Positions 8,895 to 18,670 of a stretch of DNA of 29,988 nucleotides are shown here, piece after piece; within the stretch, counting starts at the first letter, position 1; each line of letters begins with the position of its first letter. Below the pieces are notes generated by a model. That model did no database searches and was not told the origin of the DNA. It was given only the letters and a program-made list of their open reading frames with translations. Both the position numbers and the translations under genes were made by a program. Origin of the DNA: Poronia punctata (Eukaryota > Ascomycota > Sordariomycetes > Xylariales > Xylariaceae); contig MU401796.1 in the NCBI GenBank assembly GCA_022579005.1, positions 1-29,988 of the forward strand, written 5' to 3'.

Positions 8895-11364
8895 ATGACT
8901 TCTTACTCCGAGTCTGAAGCGGTGGCTAAGGACTTCCGCGATGCCCTCGAGGATATACAGACGATCGGCCGCCCCGAAATCTCGAACTTGACAATCATCG
9001 CACGGGAGAACATCGAGCATGCACTTGGCATCTCCGGTGCCCTGGTCGACCACATCAAACGGGTAGGTAATAAGCAAAACATCGTTGCCAGGACTTGTTT
9101 CCGATTGCGCAATGGATCTTTCCCCTCCTTTTGTTACATGCTGCCCTTGCATGAATATTCGTTCCGTTTCTGACGTGACTTTCTAGGCTGCACCGCATAA
9201 GAAACTCCCGCCGCTATATGTCCTCGACTCTATAGCTAAGAATGTCGGCACCCCCTACACGCTCTTCTTCAGCCGGAAGCTGTACCAAACGTATATGGAC
9301 GCGTACGCGATGGTTGATATGCCCACCCGAAGGAAGCTCGAAGAGATGCTTAAGACATGGAAAGAACCGGTTCCAGGTTCTATCGATACTAGGCCCGTCT
9401 TCCCGCCAGATGTTGTTCGTCCGATCGAAAACGCACTTATCAAAGTACGCACAACGACGCTGCAACAGGATCAGGAACGGATGCGGAACCAGCGACAAAT
9501 GTATGGCCGAGGTGGGCCGCCACAAGGAGTCCCATATCGGGATACGTCTACACCACCTGGTGTCCGGCCGTCTTCGCAGACTCAGTCGTACCCGCCTCAG
9601 CAGTCTTCAATACAACACCCCAACGGGGTCCCGTATGGACAAGCGACACAACCACCGTCGATCAGCTATCAGTCCCAGGCCGTAAGTCTCTCTGTCTTTA
9701 CGTGAGCGCGAAAGACATAAAAAGCTAACGTATATCTAGCCCATCATGGCCACTTCGAGGTCAACACCGCAACCGCCTTTAACAAGTGCTTTCCAACCTC
9801 CTCACATGGGGGGATATGGCTTGGCGCAAAATGGCATAAGCATAGATTCATTGAAAGATGACATTCAAAGACTAACAGCGGCCCTGACGGCCCAAATCGC
9901 GCAGAATCCACTTGATCCTGTTATACAGACTAAGTTGAAGGCGTTGATGGACTTGCAAACAATTCTACAAACCCAGAATCTGCCGCAGGATCAGTTAGTG
10001 CTCGTTAAGAATCAAATTGCTGATCTTGCTGTGACTATGAGGGCACCTCAAGCCCAAGCCCCTGCACCTGTAGCGCCACCCACTCCCGTAGCAGTAGCTC
10101 CTCCTCCACCGGCGGCGGCGCCCAAGGTATCTCTAGATTCCTTGTTCGGATCGGGTGCTCTAGCAGCAATAATGGCTCGAGCTTCTAGCACTCCACAGCC
10201 ACCACAACCGATACATACACCTCAAAGTCATCCTCAGCATCAATCCCAGCATCAATCCCAGCCTCAGGCTCAGCCTCAGCCTCCTCCAGTTGCACATGTT
10301 CCCATACGATCACCGCAACCCCAGAAGGCCGAACCTCAGAAGCAGGCACCTGCGCCCGCTGACCCCATGGCGCTCCTGAATATGTTGAGACAGGCCGGGA
10401 TACTGCCACCACCGACACCAGTAGCCGGTACGACACTGGTGCCCAGCAGGACAGCTCCAGCGACCTTACCGTTTGCTCCACCCCCTCCAGGGATGAAAAA
10501 CGACAACAGACCAGCAGTGCCCGGAACGGTTGAGAGTTTGACAAGTGATATAGTGCTAAAAGCGTCGTCTCTTAAGCAGTACGTATCTATTCATACATCG
10601 TTCACTTCAATACTACAGGGACTAATCATGTAATAGATTCCGCCCTCAGTTGCTCCCGCTTCTCTTTGAAGCCCAGGGTCCTCAATGCACGCAGTGTGGC
10701 CGGCGCTTCCCGACTACGGAAGAGGGCAAGAAAAGAAAGATGGCTCACATGGATTGGCATTTCCGTGTTAATCAGCGTAGCACCGAGACCGAGAAGCGGG
10801 GTCTTCATCGCAGTTGGCTTGTTGATGAAATGGTACGGACCCCTTATCCCTATATACGTAAGCCAAAGTGGGCCCATCACTAACAACATCAGGACTGGAT
10901 TAATTCGCGGGAGACAATTGATAAAGAGCACGTGGCGCAAAAGGACGACGCCGAGACGGCTGCGAGCAGTTTGGCTGCGAAACCTCCCAAAGACCAATAT
11001 ATTCCTGTCCCAGATGATCCGGTATTAGCGGCTAGTATCTGCCCAATTTGCCAAGACAAGTTTGAGACTAGGTGGCTTGATGATGCCCAAGAATTTGTAT
11101 GGTCCGACGCGATCAAAGTCGGGGATCGGATATATCATGCAAGCTGCCACCGAGAGGCATTTAGAGACGGGGGTGGTACACCCATGTATTCTCGTGGCAC
11201 ACCCGAGCCGGTGCTGGGAAAGCGCAAAGCAGAGGTGAGTGGCCAAGCCTACTTTGGACATGATTTAACCCCTGCCAGATATATGTCGTGAGCTGTGACT
11301 AACGTCTACCAAGCAGGATGAGCTCGCTTCTATTTTCCGAAGCAAGATTAAAGGGGAGGCATAA
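8895..11364 (+). CDS. pcf11: Pre-mRNA cleavage complex subunit Pcf11
   Basis: Pcf11 is a cleavage factor IA subunit that binds the phosphorylated RNA polymerase II tail and couples 3'-end cleavage to termination. Six exons are read: 8895-9062, 9187-9681, 9740-10578, 10637-10832, 10893-11234 and 11317-11364, giving 695 residues in continuous frame. Introns are 124, 58, 58, 60 and 82 nt, each with a CTAAC, CTAAT or CTGAC branch point. Residues 1 to about 130 form the CTD-interacting domain, with YVLDSIAKNVG at 67-77. Residues 150-490 are Pro/Gln/Ala-rich linker containing a helical stretch (about 235-310, from SIDSLKDDIQRL). Zinc finger 1 is C518, C521, H538, H542 within CTQCGRRF and AHMDWHFRVNQ. 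Zinc finger 2 is C616, C619, H648, C651 or H652. The Clp1-binding region lies between them (HRSWLVDEMDW). An in-frame ATG at 8871 could add eight residues; I prefer 8895 because fungal relatives begin near it. Confidence 0.95.
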
Positions 11365-12081
11365 GCGCATCGGCCATGGAGATCTTATAGCAAAACCCAC
11401 TACAAAAACACATACGGTCCAGTCGAGACTCTCCACGGAAGCGAATTATGTCCCACCTTGATACGTACACACTGCATCCTGTTGGAATTTCTATACCGTT
11501 AACATAACGGTATTTTTGGGCGACGTTTCACCGATGAGGAACAGGCCTTTGCATTGTACCGGCGTTGAGGCACTTTTATATTTTACTTTTTCAGATGAAA
11601 GGCAACTCCTGTTCTGGATGGACAGTCAGCCTTGTAATGTGAGAGGGCACGATGCAACCTTTGAAAGCCCCAGTTAGTGTCTTGTGAGGGTATATTTGTT
11701 ATCAGCTAAAAGATGCGCTCGGGGCAAAAAGGTTGCGCCCGGCACATAGCAGCCCAAATAAATATCTACAGTAGGTAGAAAGCAAATCAAAAAAAAGGTC
11801 ACCGCCACGCAGCGTTGGCCGCCTACCTTGACATATTTCTACGTTTCGCGCTGGATATAATGTGACTATGATGGACATACTGCGTAGATAACCAACGAAC
11901 TAGCTTTGAGGTTATCCATGATTGATTGATCGCCCCCTTTTCATACAATTTTATGCCCCGCTCAGAGAGCTTTATTTATTTCAAGCTCCCCAAGGTTTGT
12001 TGCTTCTTCCCCCAACCCAAAAAGACAAAAGACGAAGACCAACCCATACCATACAAGCAAAAATGATGAAAAAAGTTGAAG
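11365..12081. other. Intergenic region between PCF11 and tRNA-Cys
   Basis: This gap holds the PCF11 3' flank and then a T/C-rich stretch leading to the tRNA gene, including the Pol III terminator listed separately. I see no protein-coding frame with family features. Confidence 0.6.
12069..12074 (-). terminator. RNA polymerase III T-tract terminator of tRNA-Cys
   Basis: Six A on the plus strand give a run of six T on the tRNA coding strand, starting 8 bases after the discriminator base. A run of four or more T is the normal Pol III stop signal. Confidence 0.85.
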
Positions 12082-12153
12082 AGGAACGAATGGGAATTGA
12101 ACCCATGACCCTTCGGACTGCAGCCGAATGCTCTACCACTGAGCTACCATTCC
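12082..12153 (-). tRNA. tRNA-Cys (anticodon GCA)
   Basis: A complete 72-nt cloverleaf folds on the minus strand without an intron. The acceptor stem is GGAATGG paired with TCGTTCC, with one G-U and one U-G type wobble. The D arm is GCTC-AGTGGTA-GAGC (A box). The anticodon arm is TTCGG-CTGCAGT-CCGAA with GCA at the centre. The variable loop is GGGTC and the T arm is ATGGG-TTCAATT-CCCAT (B box). The base after the acceptor stem is U73, the identity base expected for cysteine tRNA. CCA is not encoded, as in eukaryotes. Confidence 0.98.
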
Positions 12154-12673
12154 AATGATTGGATGATGGAGGTTCGAGCGCAAAAGTGATTCCATGCCGC
12201 TGGTTCAGATTCTGCTTTGGAGGGGGAGGTAGGTGTGGGTGTTCGCGATTTCCTTGTCAACGCGCAGACCCTTGAGACTTCCATCCATCCTGTGACTTTC
12301 CGTTGTCGTCATTGACGGTTTGCCCGTCAGTCACAGTTACGTCGGGAACTAGCTAGAGAAGACGCTCGTGGCGGGAATGATTTGTGATCCTATCAACTAA
12401 GCCTTTGCAGAGGACCTGGTTCTTTTCTAGTCTACCTACTAGACTAGGTACCCTAAGTCTTCTTCACAAAAGTCCAACCTCAGGATCTGTCAGTTCTGAA
12501 CTCAGCGCAGTAGTCAGCTGCGTCGACTAGCTGTGGTCTTGTCGTCACTAGTATCTGTCGATGAATGGTGCATTATGCAGAAACGATAGGAAGTACAGCG
12601 GGAGAGCTCGTTACAACTCTTTCTGAAACGCCACCGTGCTATTATTGACTTCTCTCTAGGTGGGGTATATAAT
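12154..12673. other. Intergenic region between tRNA-Cys and the LicD gene
   Basis: No gene is supported. The stretch contains an imperfect palindrome built on CTAGTC and GACTAGG with TACC words at about 12426-12452, similar to elements near 7262 and 23457. The 3' flank of the LicD gene lies at its right end. Confidence 0.55.
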
Positions 12674-13836
12674 TTAGGCCTCCACGATAACCTCCTCATA
12701 TACGACGAGGTTACCGTGGCTGTCGATTTTCGAGGGACGAGTCTGTTTCTCCTTCTTTGGCGGCTTTGGGACCTTGATCCATTCTCTTAACTCGGGATTC
12801 CAGCGATGTCTGTTTTAAACGGGTGGATATGGTTAGCTGGTGAGAAGTGCAACCAGGACTCAAGTCGCTCTAGCGGAATGGGAAAGAGAAAAACTCACCC
12901 AGCCCACTCAGTAACCACCAGACATCTAGGCCCGTACTCATCTACCAGCACCTTGTCAAAGGCGTATGGGATCCATGCCTCGACCCCCTCGAACTCGGTG
13001 CGCCGCAAAGGCCAGAGCTCCGTGGTACGGTATCGGTGGTTGTTCTTACAGCTCCAGACACCAGGTGAATGCTCGAGGTCTCGCTCTCGTAAGCCGGTGA
13101 TGTCGATGAACATGCCGTTGCTCGTGTCGATCCATCGCGCGTCGATGATGTTGGCGCCGTTTCCTTTGGTCATATCGTCGTAGTGCGGGTTGATATCGAG
13201 GAGGTACGTCTTTTTTATCTTGGTCTTCGTCTCGTCACGAGATCGGGATCGCGATGGGGACGGGGTTCCAGGGCCAATATCATCTCCCGAGTTTGGGCCG
13301 TCAGAGATATCGACGTTATACTCGTGTATGCTCTGGTTATACCGCTCGCTAAGGAAGCGTAACGTGGCGACGCTGACCTGGACGTCAAGGTCGTAATCCC
13401 ATGGCATGATGTGACCGTTCCACCACCAGCCCAGCAACGACCCGTGTGCTAGCCATGTCTCGGCGCCGATCTCTCGGAAGGCTGTCAGATATGAGCGGAT
13501 CAGATGCCGCAGTACCGGTCGGTGGTCCTCGTACGGCACCTTGCCCTGAAAGTACCGCGAGTCGTAGTGACCGCTCTCCACGTCCCAACCAGGCTCGTGG
13601 AAGTACTTGACCTGTTTTTTCTGTGTCGGGGACGGAGCGGCGGCTGTATTCGTGGCCGTCTTCTGATCGTGCTTGTCTTTGTGATGATTGCCGCCGACGT
13701 TGACACTAGGGTTAGTATTTCTATTCTCGATGGCCTTTTCTTTGCTAAGGTCTGCTGTCGGAGATGATATTACTGCCATGGACGAAGCACAGGAAATAGC
13801 CAAAACAGACACGAGTATAGGGCGTTTCAAACGCAT
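12674..13836 (-). CDS. LicD-family protein, membrane-anchored
   Basis: LicD proteins are nucleotidyltransferase-fold enzymes that transfer phosphorylated groups onto glycans: phosphocholine in bacteria, and in yeasts the related Mnn4 is needed for mannosyl-phosphate addition in the Golgi. Exons are 13836-12899 and 12809-12674, with an 89-nt intron with CTAAC branch point, giving 357 residues. The first ATG is at 13836; the frame continues upstream only to a GTG. Residues 5-24 form a hydrophobic signal anchor after MRLKR, fitting a type II secretory protein, and 25-75 is a polar stem. The LicD core is at 128-154: WLAHGSLLGWWWN, then PWDYDLDVQV with Asp at 147, 149 and 151 as probable metal ligands. 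A second block is at 233-247 (ARWIDTSNGMFIDIT). The C-terminus is Lys-rich with a PKPPKKEK string. A low-complexity Ser/Arg insert (about 190-208) interrupts the domain. The substrate is unknown. Confidence 0.88.
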
Positions 13837-15221
13837 AGTCAGCAGTTTGAGACCGAGATCTCTGTTCCTTCTCGACACTAGACCTTCTCGCTACCTCGAA
13901 TTAATAGGTCACATCGGGTCGAGGTCTGAGTATACGTAGAGAACTCCCAAGCCTTGAAGAAGTGTATCATCAACTATAATATTAGCCTTCTACTGGGTTT
14001 CGGTTGGACTGGAGACCTCATGGTACTAGTCGAGGACATGAGACGAGTAGCGTCTCTAGAGACAAGGAGAGGGAACCCAGCCTGTCGAGCCGAGCATACA
14101 CGCGTCCTTCTTGAAGCCATATATTATTTCTGCCATCAGCACTGTATATGATATGTTATCTAGAGGAAAGCTAACCTAGGTTCGTTATTGGAGCAGGAAA
14201 GAAGGTCGCAGGGACGTTGATGACGAGATGACGACGGTATAATAACGTGAGCTAAAAGCTTGCTTGCATTGGCTTCCTTTTAAATAGACAAGGTAGGCTG
14301 TATAATTAGCACTGGGAATTCTCTTTTTTCGCATATAAGGGGCAACCTACCACGGCTGTTTCTTTTTTTCAACGTGTCGCTATTGGGTGAGCTCCTTGGT
14401 CATTGCTTTTACACGTACATGAAATATATTATATGTTTTATGGTTTTCTGGATCTTCACCTACTACCCGTTGTTATCTACATACACGTACTTCGATTCCC
14501 TGCCTTTCCCTGCCTTATACTACCTGGCCTCCTTTCACATGTTAAGTTTGCGAGTAGACAGACTGCAAGGGATATGCTTGCTAAATACTCGTCGGTCGTA
14601 GATAAACTCAGGTCTCATCCTAACCTAGTAGATATTTTCGGCGGTGTTTAAGGTTTACACATACATGATGCATGATTAGGTCAAGAATACCTATACTTAC
14701 TGTATGTAAGCACTTTGTCAAAGTTTAACTTGGCTATACCTTGACGTAACCTGGAGGTATGAGACCGACTCGAGCACGTCATTTTTATCCTGCCTCTGAA
14801 GGGGAAAGGAAGATGGACGGAGATAGTATCGGATTTTAACACAGTCAATGTATGTATCCCAGCAGAGGGGAGAAGGGAATAGGGGGAAGGAAATGGATGG
14901 ATGGATGGATGGATTTAAAAGTCGACAGAGGTCCAGAGCCTGACAGGGGTAATATGTCAAGTGTCATTACAGGGAGACGAACGCATCACTTCACTGCAAT
15001 AGATAGCTTGGGGGTTTCATGTACGTGACGCTTTTTAACATATGTTAAGAAAAATCCCGTGAGTACTATTGAGGAGGAGGATATTGGACCTTTGTCTAAT
15101 TGAACATTTATTTCCCTTTACGCCAGCTAAATTAATAAATCGAATCTTGTTTTCGGTTGTTTGGTCCGATATGCTGTCCACATGTATTTGTTTATGGCAT
15201 GAAATTATCATGTCAACAGGC
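13837..15221. other. Intergenic region between LicD gene and MRE11
   Basis: About 1.4 kb holding the LicD promoter and the MRE11 3' flank. A short ATGG tetranucleotide repeat of five units lies at 14893-14912. Reading frames at 14374-14651 start at non-ATG codons or overlap each other and have no family features. I see no RNA gene. Confidence 0.55.
14893..14912. repeat. ATGG tetranucleotide repeat, five units
   Basis: Five perfect tandem copies of ATGG, inside a purine-rich stretch between the LicD and MRE11 genes. Confidence 0.9.
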
Positions 15222-17626
15222 TCAGCGCCTCCGTGATCTAGTTGACGGCGCCGACTCGAAAGGATCTGAAATCTCGTCATCACTAATCTCTAACGGTTCC
15301 TGCTGTGTGGCCTTTTGAGACGAGAAATTGAGTCTTGTCTGTCGAGCTTTTGATGCCGAAGTAGTAGACGCCGCCGCCGCCCTCGAGGAGGCAGCCTGTG
15401 CGCGTGATGGCTGGGACCTCGTTGTCGCTGTGGTTCTCGTCGTGGTGCTGCGTTTGGGAGGTGGGGCAGGAGGATCGTAGTCGCCGTCGTTGAGAAACAT
15501 GTCCTCATCCTCGTCCTCATCGTTCGCGGGCTGTTTTGCAGCCCGGCCGCGTGGTTTGGCCGGTGCCTTCTTTGCAGCGGCTTTGGGAGCGGCCTTGGTC
15601 CTGGTGGCCGCTGTCGTGGCTCGGCTTTTGGTCGTCTTGCGGACCGGGACTTCCTCTTCTTCTTCATCATCCTCCATAACATCGTTCATCTCTTCGTCCT
15701 CGTCGTCTGCAATTGTAGTGCGCGCGGTTCGTCGTCCCCGTCCACGAGCTGGTGCGGACGGGGGCTGGGAGGTCTCCGCCGCCAAGGGCACGTGTTCAAC
15801 CGCCTCGGGTTGATCTTCCCAATGACCATCCATATCCGAATCCCAATCGTCTGGCTTCGGTTTGTACACGCGTCTCGTAGTGCGTTTGATCTGGCCAGAA
15901 GCGAACTTTTGTTCCAAGCCCTTCTTAATCCTAGCCATTGCGTCCTCGAGGTCTTCGTCGTTGTCATCCAAGGTCAACATTTGTTTAACCTGGCCAGACA
16001 GAGACTCGCTGACGAATTGCTCCATGGCATGCTTGTCGTCCTTGTCGACAAATTGTGTTACCGCATCGCCAAATGGCGCTTGTGGTAATATCTTGAGTGA
16101 CTGAGCTTTAAGATACTCCTCAACGAGCTTTGCGACTTTTACACTATCCATCTCGGCAAGACTAGCCGCAACGTCTTCGGGCAAGGCGTCCATGGCCGTG
16201 TTGCGTTCTGTCTCTCGGATTAGCATGCGAGGATGTATGGGGATCAACAAGAAACTTTACTCTGAATGGTTTTCTTTCGGTAAAAGTGTACCACGTCATT
16301 CGTATTAGCGACTTTGTCTGAGAACCGGTTAGAGAATCGTTGCGGGTTCTCGATATCGTAGTGGCCTCCTTCTGGGGCTGTGTATTCCACTTTGAGCCGG
16401 ATCAGTGGCCTCGGCCGTTCACTCTCGTCCAAGTCGCCCTCTTGCAGAGAGTCCCATTCCTTATTGGCATCTTCGATCATTTCCTCGACGATCTCCATCA
16501 ATCGCCGAGTTAATTCGTGCCTGTTGTCTTTCTTTCTCTCTAGCCCCTTGAATCGCTTGTCTGTAGCTAGGAAGATCTCGGCAGTGACGAAAGGTCGGAC
16601 GGTCTTCAGACGATGCTTCTTAACTTTGAACTCTCTGCCGGTGACACTCAGGATGGCGACGTGCTTGGCAACGGCCTCACCCGGCACCAGTGATGTCGCG
16701 ACCGAAGAACCCGGCTGCATGACATGAAAGCCGGTCTCGGGATTATGCCGCGGGTCGACGAGGCACTCGTGCTCATGGCCCCAGACGACTAGATCGAGCC
16801 ATTCGGGAAGCATGTTCTCGGGAAGATAGCTGGTGGGCGTGTGGGCGTGATGGTTCTGGTGAACAGCCAGAAGGTTGAACCAGTCGCTCGACTGTTGGTT
16901 CGGCCGGAACCATTTCACCTTGTGGTCACGGAAGTTGCGGAACATGCGTTCGTCGCGTACATTGCTAATTCCGTAAAGCGCCAGTTTGGTCTGGCCCTTC
17001 TGGAGCAGGACGGGCTTGACGTCTATCTCGTCGACCTTGGGTGTGCGTCCATAGTAGTTGATCAAGCCGGCCACTTGCAGCAAATCGAGTGAGCAGTAGT
17101 TCCCCTGGCCACTGGGGTCGTCGTGGTTTCCGTGAATGGAGAAGACGGGAATGGAGATGTTGATATCGGGATCCTCATAATTAACGTGGCCAAATGCACT
17201 TGCGAATACCTCGTTGGCATCACTGAGAAATTCAAGCTCGCATGGTTTCATTCCCAGACAATTCTGTCGGAGAGAACGCATGACATGATACATGGCTAAC
17301 CTCGAGGGTTTATTATCATGGAAAAGATCGCCGGCAAGCAACACCATGTCTACCTGTAGCCCTAGTGAGTAAAGCCGAATTGGGTGAACAACATGAACAA
17401 CAGGGTTCGTGGGTTGCTCACATCTTCTGTCCGTGCCAGGTTCATTATTTCGTCAAATGTTTTCCAACTATCGTTTTTACGGATCGGGTCTCGCTCCTCA
17501 TAGCCTACATGGTTGTCGGTGGCCGCGAGAATGCGGATAGTGTCCACGTCTATTGTAAGTTAGGTACAGCCTCTTGAGAAGCATTTGGGTCCGAGGGGGT
17601 TTACCTGTGAACCGAGACGATGACAT
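15222..17626 (-). CDS. mre11: Double-strand break repair nuclease MRE11
   Basis: MRE11 is the nuclease of the MRE11-RAD50-NBS1/XRS2 complex, which senses and resects DNA double-strand breaks, acts in meiosis and telomere upkeep, and needs manganese. Exons are 17626-17605, 17549-17422, 17353-16261 and 16207-15222, with introns of 55, 68 and 53 nt, giving 742 residues. The metallophosphoesterase motifs are all present: DNHVGY (D19, H21), [10 protein letters not shown] (D59), GNHDDP (N126, H127), VHQNHHAH (H215 onward) and WGHEHE (H243, H245). The capping/DNA-binding domain runs to about 410. The C-terminal third is low-complexity, alternating acidic strings with Ala/Lys/Arg-rich DNA-binding segments (including RGRGRR) and several SQ or TQ sites open to ATM/ATR-type kinases. 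The first exon encodes only seven full residues. For the last intron I chose the acceptor ACAG at 16208 because it suits the CTAAT branch point; an alternative six bases upstream also keeps frame. Confidence 0.97.
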
Positions 17627-18670
17627 ATCGATGGTGGAATCGGTGAGGGTGGGTCTAAGTCGGGTTCAGATGGAAACAGTCGGACTGTAAGTGAGTTTTT
17701 CAGGTGGCAGTAAGGGCTATAATCCCTTTAATGACCAAGCAGTTGTTGTGAAACTATTTCGATATCTCATTTCACCTGGCTTGCTGCCAAGGAGAAGCTG
17801 AAATACGGGGCACCTATCGATTTCTCACACTTAATGCCATAACCTTGCCTGTCTTTGTAAAAATAACTGCTTAAAACATTAGTTTTAGGACGTAGATGCG
17901 GTTGTATTGTAGCTCGCAAATGATGACCTGAGAGGTAACTCCGGCACACAGGTAGGGTAGGTATGTACGTGGATATCATGAAATCGTACGAGGTAGGTAC
18001 CGTGTACGTCGTAGGCAATTTAGGCAGGGTCAGCGAGCGAGTCCCATATGCCCAAGACGCGTAAAATTGGGCCCATGCTAGGGAACATGCCCCGCGAAGT
18101 CACGTGTTCAATTAGGCAGCGTTCGCTGCACTTTGTCAAAGCAATGTTCTGTACGAGTACAGGTGTACAACATCCTTTATTTAGGTGTATAAAGTACATA
18201 GTACAATTGACCTCCGAGCACCAATACAATTTGAAGCGGGAAATTGCCATGTCACTTTCAACACCTCGAAATCCGTTTTTGTCCGCTGATAAAAGTGTAT
18301 ATTGCTATATGGGAAAGCCATAAGATCCCACGGATCAGCACTCAGTATCGGAGTCTCGGAGAATACAAGCCAGCTATGAAATACATAAGACATGTTTAGC
18401 AATGCAAGCAGAGATGCGCCCAACCCGCCGTCCCAAATCAATCCCCAATCAACCGGCAGTCGGGATGTTACAATCCGAACCCTCCCGCTTGTTCAACCGA
18501 AGATAATCATGCCCAGCCTCTAAACGCCGAATGCCTAACCCAAGCGCGAGCCAAATATGTGAATATAAGTCGATGCAAAGTGTTTCCCCAGAATGTTCAT
18601 GCTCAGATGCTAGAATATAGTCGCCCCTTTAACCTGGCGTGAGAATGCCGCCGCCACTGCCCATGTAGCT
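17627..18670. other. Intergenic region: MRE11 promoter and SOK1 3' flank
   Basis: A 1.0 kb gap. TACC and GGTA words occur at about 17957 and 17992-18002. Small frames at 18020-18441 on both strands have unremarkable composition. No gene is supported. Confidence 0.6.

Noticed and set aside
13837..13878. Upstream extension of the LicD protein to 13878
   Set aside because: The outer codon is GTG; the first ATG is at 13836 and begins directly before the signal anchor.
14374..14651. Hydrophobic plus frames that look like a membrane protein
   Set aside because: They start at GTG or another non-ATG codon in AT/pyrimidine-rich DNA, where hydrophobic residues arise by chance, and two overlapping frames look alike.
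18020..18441. Small frames downstream of SOK1
   Set aside because: They overlap on both strands and lack any domain or splice structure.
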